Shown: positions 35,061 through 46,839 of the stretch, in pieces
Layout of the letters: every line of letters starts with the position of its first letter
Position numbering within the stretch: position 1 is the first letter of the stretch
DNA from: Stenopsyche tienmushanensis
Lineage: Eukaryota > Arthropoda > Insecta > Trichoptera > Stenopsychidae
Length of the DNA stretch: 64,000 bases
NCBI GenBank assembly: GCA_008973525.1
Contig: WACJ01000515.1
Location: forward strand, 2,232,001 to 2,296,000
Direction: 5' to 3'
Notes under the pieces: generated by a model
Seen by the model: the letters and a program-made list of their open reading frames with translations, nothing else
Database searches by the model: none
What the model was told of the DNA's origin: nothing
Position numbers and translations under genes: made by a program

Positions 35061-35277
35061 AGATCATTTTTGGAATAATATTTTTATTCAGAAGGCATTT
35101 TTTTTCCATTCGTTTTGATTTACAAGTCATTTGGCAAATGATTGGCCTTGTATACGCCAGTCATGTCTATCCATGATATAATATTTTTTATTATCGAATT
35201 TGTGCTTTTTTTCTTGAATTCGGTAGATGGTTGAAATGAATATGTTTTTATTTCTTTTGGTGAATTAACGACGTTGT

Positions 35278-35940
35278 TTGCTGCGAACAAAGAGTTCAAG
35301 TACAAACACGGTGACGCATCGTCGGCTCAGATCGTTGTCGAGATTTGAACAACCCTTTTCCGCGGGGCATCCTGGACACCCTTCCTTTGATAGGTACTCA
35401 ATCAAATTGATTTTGAGCATCTGCAAAGTAAAGCTGAGGAGTTGTGCGTGGGTGAGAGACACGCGCGGGACAGGGGAGAAAGGTGGGCTGCGGGGCCTTG
35501 AGAGGGCGGAGGACGGAGAACAGAGGCAGGTGGGCAGAAGCCGTGGGCGGGGGCGGATATCGATTTCCGGTGGGTGGAAGCCTCCACGTCCGCCCACAGG
35601 GTATGGTAGCGATGCCATGGCAATGGCCACTCCGCCCGTATGCACACATTATGAAAGCGTAGCTCGTAAATCATTGCCCAGTGATAAGGATGACCTAATA
35701 AGCCTAAGGTATTGCGATCGATGTGCGCGCTTTGTGAGGCCATCGAGCACACGCATAGCCACAACCGCGGAAATCTTCTGGAAAGATCTCAACCCTTATG
35801 AAAAATCGAGACCCGATGGACACTTTCCGACATGGGATACGTTGGCAATATTGAACCATCAAAACGATGACAAAATATACTCAAAGATGATGTATCAATG
35901 GCTCATGTTTGGGGTTCCTACTTGTTATGAAAAAAGTTGA
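35278..35940 (+). other. GC-rich region with a 220-codon open frame
   Basis: A frame is open from 35278 (TTG, not ATG) to 35940. The first half is GC-rich and equally open on the minus strand (126 and 120 codons), so openness there is compositional. From an in-frame Met near 35614 the remaining 100 or so codons look more protein-like (for example EIFWKDLNPYEK, MMYQWLMFGVP), but I recognise no family. It may be a degenerate exon or a promoter-type island. No function is assigned. Confidence 0.2.
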
Positions 35941-37019
35941 GGAGAAAGTGAGAGTATGTTATGTGGATACAAATAAAGGTCATTAGTTCCCCGGCAGAAA
36001 GTTCAAATCCCCTCGCGTCGAAAAGCTTCTTCGCAGCGTCAATATAATTTTTCATCTCTTTTGAAACATTGACACATTTTATTAAGATAAATATCTAATA
36101 TGATGGAATATAATGTAGGAGCTACATGAAAGCTTCAACGAACCAATAATCGAATTGAAAACAAAAATGAGAAAATTTGCTTTCACGCTATATCATTTGA
36201 ACAGGGAAAACACGGAAACTGTATTAAAATAAACGAATTAATCATGTCTGAGGATATAAAGCTGAAATATTTTTTCTCAAATTTAAATTGAAAATATAAC
36301 AACAAAAACCTACTGGACATATATTACCTTCATAAGATTTCAATACAGTGCAAATATAATAAATGCTTAAGGATTTAACTTCGAGCCTGCTCCCTTTTAA
36401 AAATAATATAAAGATTAAGCATGAAAATAAAATAAAAGACGCATACATTTTATTATTTGCAAAATTTTTCAGCATAATTAAAATGGCTTACAATTCATAA
36501 CAGCAACATTGGAACAATCACCCTTTTATAACATTGTTCAGATCCGTGAGAGCTTTGCGGTCGTTCAAGCCGAATTTTTCAATAAGCATTTGTTTTCGGA
36601 TTGCCCAAGTAATCCGACAAAGTTTTTGAAGCCCACTGTATGAATGGAGAATTATGTAAAAATGTATAATGAGTCTTTGAAGTCGGTGCCGCTTTCTGGG
36701 ATTGATTAAAAATTAACGGGAAATTCGATACAAACGTTTTCCGGGCTGAAAAAAATTAATTGTCAAATGAAAGCAACAATCCGACCCTTTGTTTATCTGA
36801 AATATAATCGTTGTTTTAACCCTTCTAGCGACTTCTATATATTGACAACCGGCTCGAAAATATCGAAGAATTTCGGATCACGTTTAGAATTTATTTTTCA
36901 ATTTACCAAAGTTATATTAACCGTTTGCGCTTGAGGCCCTAACTAAACTAAGTTAACTTAAAATAATTTTAAACACAATGGAATACATTAAACTTATATA
37001 TTTTAACATTATACATATT
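35941..37019. other. non-coding stretch, mostly unrecognised
   Basis: TTAACCCTTCTAGCGAC at 36816-36832 looks like a piggyBac-type end and may be the 3' end of the relic that follows, but its partner end was not found. Confidence 0.3.
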
Positions 37020-37588
37020 TTTATAGTTCACTGAATAATAATGTTTTTGCTTCTTATGGTATTTTATAAAACAATCTCCAAGGTGCATTCTTGGCTTGTC
37101 GGGGCAAATGCCACAGTAGTGCACAGTTTGTCGCTTTTGGCCAGGCCTGATTCGTTGGGAACAAACCTTGCAATCCCTTTTTATCCGATCAAAACAACAT
37201 GCAGTTTTCCATTTAGTCGGATGCCTTCAGAACTGATCTGCGAAGTAGAAGCTATGTTGGGTTGTCTTTCACCGAATACAAACGGTATTCTTGCGGGGAT
37301 TTCTTCGGATTCTGTCCACGTTGTCCATTCTAAAGGTTCATCTTCATCACTTCCGTCTTCATTTCCATAGACAAGCTGGCTATGTAGAGATGTAATTTCG
37401 TTCGTTATCGCCGAAAAATTGAAGTCGTCTTCACTAGAAGTATTTTTTTCGTCGTGTTTCATGCTTATTGGGCTCAATAACTTTGAGAAAAATATTTTAA
37501 TTGTCAAGAAAGTTAAGCTCGAACTAACGTCGAAGGCAGAGTTTGACCCGCGGTCGTGAGTGTTTTTGAAATCATCTTTGGTATTCAT
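37020..37588 (-). pseudogene. internally deleted piggyBac transposase
   Basis: A minus-strand ATG at 37588 opens a 135-codon frame. Its acidic stretch YGNEDGSDEDEPLEWTTW resembles the acidic N-terminal region of piggyBac proteins. It is followed, in another frame at about 37170-37060, by RDCKVCSQR, HYCGICPDKPRMHLGDCF and KYH, a clear piggyBac C-terminal cysteine-rich (zinc-binding) domain. The DDD catalytic core between them is missing. I infer a copy that lost its middle, so only ends remain. TIRs were not established. Confidence 0.6.
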
Positions 37589-37753
37589 CCTCTACTGATG
37601 GTGAAACATTTTCTCCAGAGACTGCTTCTGGTCACAGATTTTTTTTCAGTCATTATAGACGTAGTTTATAATCTAACCCCATAAAAAACGTATATTTTTC
37701 CCTCTAAAACCATGTTATATAAAGCGTGCTGTAAAAACATATCAAAATTTATA

Positions 37754-37794
37754 CAAACATGTTGTATAAAACCGTGTTATACGAAGCCTGAGTG
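37754..37794 (-). repeat. Tigger-type terminal repeat
   Basis: On the minus strand CACTCAGGCTTCGTATAACA follows a TA (37795-37796) and matches 18876-18916 at 37 of 41 bases. It appears to be one end of a TA-inserting element. Its other end was not located. Confidence 0.5.
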
Positions 37795-37796
37795 TA

Positions 37797-39829
37797 CTCT
37801 AATTCTACCAATGAGCAAATTTAGGTATATTATTACGAGGACAAATTATCAATATCAAAATGAATCATAAAAAACGTGACATGCGGACTAATTAACTCAT
37901 GCTCGCCGAACAATGGTCGTTTTGGTTCAGTGGGGTTATTAGATTTGTCACTTTTAATATCCAGGATGAGTTTCATTAAATTGTACATCCTTAATAAATT
38001 CAATTCAATTTCGACATAATTCATATATAAATATTTGGATTAAAACTGAATTATTTGTTAAAATTTAAGCTATTTTCCATGTTAATTTGGCGGAATCGCG
38101 CGATCAATTGGTATGAAAAACATAATTTTTTGATGATGCACGCATGGCAACCTGAGCACGGATAAAATGAAATTATTTTGCTTTATATCCAAAATAAACA
38201 GGTCAAATTCCCGGGCAGGTGAAATAGTTTTACAAGACTGTGTAGCCAGATTTTATATATTAAATAAAATTGCTTTCGAATGATGTATCCATTGCTTTTG
38301 GCAGGATTTCGTATTTGAAATGTTGTATTTCTTTTTGGATGAAATAATAATGTAATATATAACGCCGCAAAAAATATTTTTGCGTAGGATATTGTAAAAA
38401 TGATAAGGGAAGGACGATCGAATCGATAAGTGAAATGTACTACTCTGTCAAAAGCAATCAGCATCATTGTATCGAAATAATTCAGTATTTTACATCTTGC
38501 CCTTATATTTCCGCCCTCGGAACATTAAACCATCGGGAGATCCGAGGGGGAGTTGAATTAAAGAAATTCTTCTTGGATTAACACATTCACGGAAAATTTA
38601 ATCGGCCTTGGATTTAAATGAAATTTTGCGATTTCGGTTGAATAAATTCAATCTTTACAATCATTTCCCCCGAGCGATGTATATACAATACGTTTAATGT
38701 CAAAGAATATCTTTATATGCGTCTTCGAGTATTCGTGGCCTGTGTATACGTCGAATTATTCGCTGGATTTTGAATTATTTTCATTTGAATTGGGTCGGGT
38801 CATGTCACTCAACTTTCCACAGGAAAAATACCCAAATCGGAGAGGCCAATTTGGCGTTTTCTGGATAATTCGCATAATGCCGATAAGGTCACTTCAACAC
38901 GGTATCTGCTAAGGCAAATTATATTCGTATGAATTGGAAAAGCAAATAGTCTGTTGTGAGGATCAATTCACACTTGATGAGACATCACGTGAAAACAGTT
39001 AGGAATTGGGATTGATGGCAAGCTGACACGCGTTCAACACTTACAAGGTGTACACTTATGTTAATTAATTCTTTTATCTCTTACATAATGCTCTTACATC
39101 TATTCAAATTTATGTATGTATGTGCAGGTCTCTTGGCCATCCAGATAACGAAATACGATAAAAATGCCACACATTGAAGCGAAGATCAAAAACGATCTGG
39201 ATACAATTTCTCATACGAACTGACGCAACTATAACATTTGCAATTTCAAACATGTTTTTAAATCTTTACAAAATATCAAACTCAGGCTGAGTGACAGCGT
39301 CGACGAAACGCCTGTGTTTCTCTCACCTTGCAGTATCCTTGAGAAGGGGCGCTGCAACAACCCCATAATATTGACATTCGCATTATTGATCCATGGACCG
39401 CCTTAATACTCCCAAAAACCTAATTAGACAGGCAATTATTTTATATAATACATTTTGTTTAAACCAAATAAAACAACGATAATCAAGCTCCTGACATTTA
39501 GATTAACAAATATGGAACCAATGTAAATAAATTTACCACGATTAAAAATGTGACTGTTCTTAATATTAAACCGCAGAGGTTTATCAATTATAGCTGCATT
39601 TTCAATAACAAATATATCTACACATACTATAACAAGAATACACCGCTGACATTTTATAATAAGGAGCGGAAGTTAATTTTAAAAAATAAAACTTTTATAA
39701 TCAGTTTGTATCGAGATTCGGTTCAGAACCGTCAATTTATAAACAATTTTAAGGCTAAAATCGATAAAATATTTTTTTATAATTGCATGATGGTTTTATT
39801 TAATCTGAAAATATATTTATCTAGGTAGT
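37797..39829. other. 2-kb non-coding stretch, nothing recognised
   Basis: AT-rich with a more complex patch at 38500-38720. The 92-codon frame at 39550-39828 starts at a non-ATG codon and has no motif. Confidence 0.4.
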
Positions 39830-39965
39830 CCCGCGATTAAGCGTTCCGGCTAGTGACTCAATCGTCATGGGTTCAAATCTACAGGAGGCGTGGCTGGCAA
39901 CCACATTTCTAAATCATATATTTGCTATGAAAAACCATGTCAAAATGATTGGAAAAAGCCAGCGT
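39830..39965 (+). mobile_element. tRNA-derived SINE, family B, copy 2
   Basis: The head GGTAGTCCCGCGATTAAGCG, then CCGGCTAGTGACTC and GGGTTCAAATCTAC, mirrors a tRNA (D-arm, anticodon-loop-like and T-arm/box B segments). The body GGCGTGGCTGGCAACCACAT continues as in copy 1 at 13991. The anticodon-arm pairing is imperfect, so it is a SINE rather than a tRNA gene. Confidence 0.6.
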
Positions 39966-40784
39966 AAAAAATATATTTGATAGGTTTAGAGAAGATGTTA
40001 TTATATATGAATCTTCGCGTTTGCTTCTGCGCGATTTTAATTTTGCAACAACAAATATACGCTTTACAAAGAATATATCGAATTAAAATCTCCAAAAAAA
40101 GATTTTATCTTTCAATCAGAAGAATAATCTGTCGGCGATAATCGGAAAAACATACAAAATATTTGTCTTTTATCATTTAGTAATTTTCAAGAACTGCCAA
40201 GTTACACTATTGTAATGCAATGAAAAGCCCTTACAAATTGGTAGATGATTTCGTGGAATTAAATCCTCGTCAAAAATTAGGTGTATTTATCAATTACGCT
40301 CGGTTATCCTAGTCACTAATCGCATAAGAACAATAAGATCATCTTATCCATGTGTATAACTGATACGTTTTATTGCGACTCGTGGTGAGAAGTGCGTACT
40401 ATAAAATAAACCTAAGCGAAAAAAGCAATGGCTTCCTTTGGGTCAGATACCTGTTCTTACCCTCAAACCATTATTAACCATGAAAAGGGTACTCTTTAGT
40501 GTATGGTGGGATACCACTGGAGAAATTCATTTAAGATTAAATCTAGCCAAACAATCACAGCAATAGTATACTATCAATAATTAAAGAAGGATGAGTTTTA
40601 ATCAATATCAAAAAATAATACTTCAGCAAGATATTAATGCATAGCTTATTTTGCAAAATTAACGCAAGAAAAAATATGGAGCTTGTTTTAGATTTAGGTA
40701 GGTTTCCATCAACCCTCCTTTATTCAATGAAAATCAAACCTAAATCTGTAAAAGTCTCATAAATAGCCAACTTTGCATCACAAC
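39966..40784. other. non-coding spacer, nothing recognised
   Basis: It includes an imperfect inverted pair AGATTTAGG / CCTAAATCT near 40690-40750 and the left copy of the hAT MITE target-site duplication at 40777-40784. Confidence 0.4.
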
Positions 40785-41538
40785 TAGGGAATCCAATTCC
40801 GAACCAAAACTTCAATCCCAGGATCAGTCCCGGGATCCTGAGATCGGAATTTTCAATAGTTTAAGAAATTACATTGATAAATTTGATCAAAAAATTTTAA
40901 TACGTCTATTTGTTTAATATAAAAAATAGCTTGAAGGCGAATGAATTTTATTTATTTATTTAAATATTTGAATGATATTTAAATGCTAGTTAGAGTTGAT
41001 GACCGCGCGAGCCCCCATTTTCGTATAACACCATCAATGTGACTAATAAAATTCCTTTCTGCTGAGACACGGACTAAAACTCGCAAAATTCCCGATTTCC
41101 CGACAAATTATTTATTTCTGTCGCTGCAGATGAACATTTATATACTATAATACTTTGATGTGATTCGTAATTATATTACGGAGAAATACAAAAATTTTGA
41201 ACCCCGTATCTATTATATTTCATATCAATATTCCCATTATTAGAGTCGAGGTGTAGTAAATACATCACCGGTAGGGAAAGTTAAAATGAAAAAAATTGAA
41301 AAACATATATGTGCTGAATATATATATATATATATACATAGATTAGACAGTTGCTGCCCCTAGGCGTCGCCTTAGCTCGCCTATTAATAGTTACGTCACT
41401 ATTTCAACATGCTTTTAAGGTGTACGATTTCTATTAGATAAAAATTTCCATTAGATTACGTTTACTAATCCCGGGATTCATAAGCACCTAAAACTGTCCG
41501 GGATATCGGGATCCAGGATCCCGAGATTGTATTCCCTA
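40785..41538 (+). mobile_element. hAT-type MITE, copy 1, with perfect 8-bp TSD
   Basis: The 754-bp unit begins TAGGGAATCCAAT and ends with its inverse (reverse complement TAGGGAATACAAT). It is flanked by the identical 8-mer ATCACAAC at 40777-40784 and 41539-41546. An 8-bp duplication with YARNG-type ends (TAGGG) is the signature of hAT. The subterminal regions carry several CCCGGGAT-type palindromes. There is an AT dinucleotide run near 41318-41335 and no coding capacity. An inverted copy is at 48630-49445 and an internal piece at 62480-62978. Confidence 0.85.
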
Positions 41539-41546
41539 ATCACAAC

Positions 41547-42324
41547 CATGTAGGACATCGTTCGGGTTCAACCCCAATAATTTTTTATTACACTTAACAG
41601 AAAATCTTGGATTTTTCTTCTTAACATCAAAACCAGAATAAATCCAAATCAAATAAAAAATATGGGTTATTTTTTTGTCACCCTGCATAATAAACAATTT
41701 AGAAAAACTGCAAACAAGAGACTAATCAATTTTAAGACTAAATAATCAGATAAACAAAGAAGCGATCTCGTAAATAAATTATGCATTTTCATTTCTGCAT
41801 TCCATTTGGAGACATTATTTAACTGTTTAAAGTCACAAATTTTTATCAAAAAACAATTACATTTTGCTGGTGTTAGATTGAAGCCAAATAATTATCTTGC
41901 CTTTTTAAGTACACAGCCTCAACCGAGTCAAGTGTTACTAAATTATATCGCCGGGTCTTTGTCTAGCCTAAAAAATAAAGAGAGAAGTCAATATAATCAA
42001 AGCATAGTATTTGGAAATCACTATTGTATTGAAGTGTAACAAAAAACACAACAACAACAACAAAAAATTGACTGTGGCGTTCAGTTTCATTATAATGAGG
42101 AGCGTGGTTATTTTTTTGTTTTGGTTTTTGGTTTAGTTTTTAGTGATTTTTCTATAGGAGATCAAATTTAATTAAAATTTCAATAATTCATATAGTGATT
42201 TCATCATGTTGATATTATGCAATATTACTGCAAATATTTTTCAAAATTCCAAATTAAAAAAAAAATCATCCAGAAAGTCTCATGAAAATATATCCTCATA
42301 TTAATATTATATTTTCCACTTCAT
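41547..42324. other. non-coding spacer, nothing recognised
   Basis: It includes a CAA trinucleotide run near 42045-42063. CGGGTTCAACCCC at about 41567 looks like a box B but lacks a box A. Confidence 0.35.
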
Positions 42325-42500
42325 ATTAAGTGCTGGTAGCGATCTCGTTACAGTTTCGACCCTCTGAATGCACTCCACCCTATTCTCTTCCTGCGTTTGA
42401 TTTCCCTCATCATATTACCTGACATATCGATCACCTGACCTAAATATATGTACTTATGAATTTTTTCATTGCTGCTGATGTTCATGAGTGCGTTGGACCA
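42325..42500 (-). pseudogene. LINE reverse transcriptase C-terminal relic
   Basis: The minus-strand reading gives KIHKYIYLGQVID and EIKRRKRIGWSAFRG. These correspond to the '..YLGq.i..........Ei.rRi.lgw.aFgkl' segment just after the RT palm in insect LINE elements. It is in the same orientation as, but far from, the LINE at 14.4-16.5 kb. Confidence 0.6.
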
Positions 42501-44214
42501 AATATTGAATATTTTAGAAGACGTTAAATAATATTTTTTATTAATAATTCATTCAGAAGTGAGCATAACGAATATTAACATATCAGATAGCGTCGAGCAA
42601 ATGGATAAATAACAAACATAATAAAAGATACTTTTGAACGATAAGAAATCATATATGCTTATGTTAAAGAACTTAAATGAAGGTATTCCTGACCTCGTCT
42701 AAATGAGTTGAATAGACTCGACGTCTGCCGTATTCAGTTCTATTTGATAATGGAAAGATTTAATCTCTCGACCCGAAACAGGAAACACGCCATCCAGCTT
42801 CCGTCTGGAAAATCTCAATTACAGAGAAATTCGTATGCTAATTTTCTTTTGCCATAAAAATTACAATCGATTAAAATTAAATAGGAGTCCCAGAAGTGAG
42901 CACGGGTGACAGGCGATAACCATATTTGGCGAGCGTGCTTGGATCAAATTATATGTAGGAATCCCTCGGGGGAGGTGTGTGTTGGGGTAGGTGTGGGGGT
43001 GGCGTGACGTCACCACCCACTCGCCATTAGCGATGCCTGATGACGTATGCCGACTGAAATGCTGAAGGTGAGCTGGATACAACGAACGTTGGGTCCGCAT
43101 GAAAATCGAGCGTAAAAGAATAATGCTGCCGCAGAAGAAACGTAATTTTCATTCATTTAAAATTCACGACGCTTCCTTTCAAGAGATATTCTTACTTAAA
43201 TATCTGCCAAAGCTCACAAACAACGACAAGAAAAAAGAAAACCATCGATCAAAACACCGAAACGCTTACTTAATAAATTAAACACTAAATTAAGTCCGTC
43301 GGCGTTGATATTTCTGCAGAATGGTTGCGCCCTCGAGATGCATCCCCCAAATATTGATCATCCACCATCTTCAGCAATTTCGCTCCAAATTTTAATTTCC
43401 TGTTCGCTTCGGCGCTGAAATATACATATTAGGAATGCGTGAACTACCCCTAAAGTACTTTAGCAGCGTCCATTGTAATGGTATGACAGTTTGAAATTGA
43501 GCCACCTACTTGGTATTCATAGGGCGCGATTCACGTCATAAAACTTAACTATTCTGTAATGTATCAAAAGATAATTTTCATATTTGAATTTTATTCAAAA
43601 CTCAAACTGTATAATACTGTCGTTCCAAACAAGATGAGCGAATTCGACGATGAGTTCCAAAACAGAAATCAAACAACAATAAAAGTAAATACAGTTAGAC
43701 ATACGCCAATTCGCACTTAGGATGAAAATAATAATCGCTGTATTCATACAGGATGATGTAATCGTTGTAAAATGTGATATAAAGGGCATCTTTTAAAATA
43801 CAATTGATTCTTTACGATACACTAGGTTAGATTTGCTTCCAAGCTGAAAAAAAATATTTACCTTCTAACACCACAAGTAGGGCGTAGAAGAGATAGCCAA
43901 TATAATTGTATAATTTGCTCAAGGACTTAAAATAAAAGTGTTTTAACACTACAGCTGTAAACACCGGCTTGAAAAATGGAGCGTGTGTTCTTCAAGAGCA
44001 GAAAATGGAAAAAAGATATACTTTGTCTAGTTTGTCGCCATTATATAATGGAAATTATGTTAGAAGCTGTAGAGAGTCAATCGCTTGATCCAATCGAGTG
44101 CTCTTGATATCTAATTGTTTAAAAGGATTAAGAGATTAAATGAGACAAAATCGATCAAAGTGATTATAAAACAGTAATTCTTGATACTTGATACAATCTC
44201 GAGATGGCTATAAA
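42501..44214. other. non-coding stretch with a CRE-like site
   Basis: A palindromic TGACGTCA lies at 43005-43012 with a half-site TGACGTAT at 43041, in a G/T-rich patch at 42960-43050. The 44000-44100 part may be a decayed upstream piece of the pseudogene that follows. Nothing else recognised. Confidence 0.35.
43005..43048. promoter_or_regulatory. CRE-like palindrome and half-site
   Basis: GTGACGTCACC is a perfect CREB/ATF-type site, and TGATGACGTAT follows 36 bp later. A role is not demonstrated. Confidence 0.25.
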
Positions 44215-44987
44215 GAGTTACTGAATCTTTCCATCATTTACTTGGGAGGAATTCCTGAAAAAGGAGTTTTATTTAGGATGTCTGTTGATCTTCACCGTGC
44301 TAAATGGATTACTAAAGCTGTTACTTGATTTTCTTAAATTTAAACATCAGTTTAAACTGACGAAAAAGGAAATGAAAGCAGTGAAAGTTATTTGTCTTTT
44401 CACAGTCGTAATATAAATAAAATACTGGTTTCAAGTCGTTGTCGGATATTCAGCACCAAGAAACGACTTATAATTATTAAAATACCTGGTATCCCTTGAA
44501 AATATAAACCAAACAATGGCCAAAATTGCCATGAAAAAAATACTGGGCCCATTTATGGTACTTGTCGAAAGAGTTGGTGTCTTTTGCATTTTTTGACGAC
44601 GAACTTTGAGTTAAAGACAAGCAAAAATTTGGTAGATGCACTAAGAATCGAAGGTGTTGAAGATTGCCCGAAAAGAAAAAGCATTGATGTCGAACACATC
44701 ACCGAAAAAAGCCTTAAAGACTTTGTGACTAGCAACTCTACGATTTTTCCAGATACTAGGAATCTCATCACAGTTTTTGAACAAAGATTTTGAAACTTGG
44801 AAGGATGACTCTGATTTTAAGGCTGCAAAGAAAATGGTCCATTATATGCGGGTAGTGAATGATATTGCTTTTATGAAGGAATATAATAAATTGATGACAA
44901 TCGACGAAGAACAAAAGCAATATTTGCTTTTGTTAGAAAAAGCTTACTTAAAAAAAAATCAAGACTTGTATCCTGAATATTTATGAT
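44215..44987 (+). pseudogene. degenerate member of a repetitive arthropod protein family
   Basis: In three frames, in order, the sequence reads GGIPEKGVLFRMSVDLHRAK with WITKAV, then LLDFLKFKHQFKLTKKEMKA, then a segment with VDALRIEGVEDCPKRKSID, and finally KKMVHYMRVVNDIAF and MTIDEEQKQYLLLLEKAYLK. I recall the same order ('GA.HHARWM.K..Y.LKI.LFR.QF.LT..E', 'VVND.AERG..L...YN..LT.DEEQKQ.LL') from multi-copy arthropod proteins of unknown function, probably carried by a mobile element. At least two frameshifts and several stops make it a pseudogene. The function of the family is unknown to me. Confidence 0.5.
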
Positions 44988-46269
44988 TTTAGTATTAAAA
45001 GGGTATCCTTATTTGTAATCAAAACAATTATTTTACATGTAAAATTTAAATATTAATATATATATGTGATAATCTCAATAGGAAACTACAGGTACTTGAT
45101 TATCAATATTATGATTAAAAAATCATATTTTTCATGTTATCTAAGACTTTATCGATAAATATTTTCTTTTTCGAAGGTTATAATAAAAATATTGAAGTAC
45201 TTTATACAGTTTTGGCTGATCGATTTAATAATTTTAAGAGAGAATTAATTGTATTATTTCAAAATCCAATTGAAATTCCATCCCTCAAGCGAACGACGGA
45301 TTAAATTAAATTACATTGATTAAGGATGTGAGTTAAAAATATTCAAATTTACAGTCGGGATCATTAAAATTATAAGAATAAACAAAGTTTAGTCTTAAAA
45401 TTTTAATGATCATTTAATGAAACAGAAAATAACGTTGGCAAACCAAGCTTCATTGTGGCGCCGCTTATGAGATCGGTATAAAGAGTCGGTACAACTGAAT
45501 GGTTACGAATCCAGAACAAAATGAAAGTGCGTGTTTGTTATTATAATCGGGATAGCAATTAAATCCAGGTGATACGCCCACGTCCTGTCGAGCCTGATGA
45601 AAAAATAACACGCCCGGGGCCGAGATGGAAATCACCCCTGGCTTGGGGAACAAAAGGTATGACGTAACCCAGGGTATTTTCTTTCATCCTTTCAACATTA
45701 CTCAAGCCGAAGCATCAGCAATTATAATATAATTGGAGATTCCTCGCTGGTGGCGCCCACTCATCGTCGCAGCTGAACAAATGTTTTCTTCGCGGCCGAC
45801 AAGATATTTTAGCCGCTATGCTTTGATGGACCTGCCGCGTCTAATGGGTTGAAAGGTGGAGGAAAAACTTCCTTAATTTTTCTTCCATAACAAAGAAAAC
45901 ACACCTTACATCTTGCTATACAATTTGTATGTCTTCAAATTCTCCACCGACTTTGGCCACGTTCAAAAGTTAGCAAACGGGGGAGGGTGGTAATAAAAGT
46001 TAAAAATTAATTCCGCAGTGGGCAGTATGAATTCTTTTCTTAAAAAATGTTTTCGTTAAAAATGTTGAATTTATCACGTTTTAAGAATCTTCGTTCAACT
46101 CGTGGCGTTGAACGAAATATTAGTATTGAAGGTTTCGTAAGGAAGTGAAAAGTTTCATCACATCTATCACTTGACGTTTATCCCTCAGATTACCATCTTT
46201 TTCGGACGCGACAAGTATAACGATTTATGGAGTTGAATTGTGAAAAAGTCGAAAGTCAAAAAGGAGACT
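44988..46269. other. non-coding stretch, nothing recognised
   Basis: AT-rich to about 45400, then a more complex patch at 45440-46000 containing CCCGGGGCCGAGATGG near 45613. No gene or repeat assigned. Confidence 0.4.
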
Positions 46270-46570
46270 GTGGGTAGTGATGTCGGAAATTTAGCATAAA
46301 AACATTATTTCAATAAAGAATTAAGTATAATTTAGCAGTGTCGATCGAATTATAAGAACATGCTGACGCAGATTGACACTATGGTACTGAGTGATCAATA
46401 TACGCATCTAAGTTAATCATTTCAAACCTTAAGACTGTTATTATTTGAATCATTGAAAGAAGCGAAAGACAAACATTTATCAAGTGACGAAGTCTGTAGA
46501 ATTTATTTGCAATTGAAGCAAGAAATTATTTTTTAGTTAAAGCAGGGTTTAAAAAATAGTCACTACCCAC
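46270..46570. repeat. possible 301-bp inverted-repeat element
   Basis: GTGGGTAGTGA at 46270-46280 is exactly inverted at 46560-46570. The interior is AT-rich and non-coding. No target-site duplication was found, so a MITE is only a suggestion. Confidence 0.3.
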
Positions 46571-46839
46571 TGACAGCTGATAATTTTGCGCTTTTATTAT
46601 AGTGTAATCTTATATCTACAAAGAATTAGAAGAAGAAATATTTCCAAATCAATAAACTATTTTATAACATCGATCTTATTATTAACAATTAATTTTCATT
46701 ATGCTCAAATTTAACTAGGAATGAAAAAGGTTCATTTGGAAAGGAAAGTAACATTATTATTGTGAAGTTTCATAACAATACAGACATATAGAAAATTAAA
46801 TAGAAGAGATAGGTAATGTTAATGTACAGTTGGCTCAGT

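Noticed and set aside
39830..39905. Possible genuine tRNA gene
   Set aside because: The anticodon and acceptor stems do not pair properly, and the following body is repeated at 13991, so it is a SINE head.
41318..41335. AT dinucleotide run as an origin or matrix element
   Set aside because: It is a microsatellite internal to the hAT MITE. Similar short TA runs occur throughout the window.
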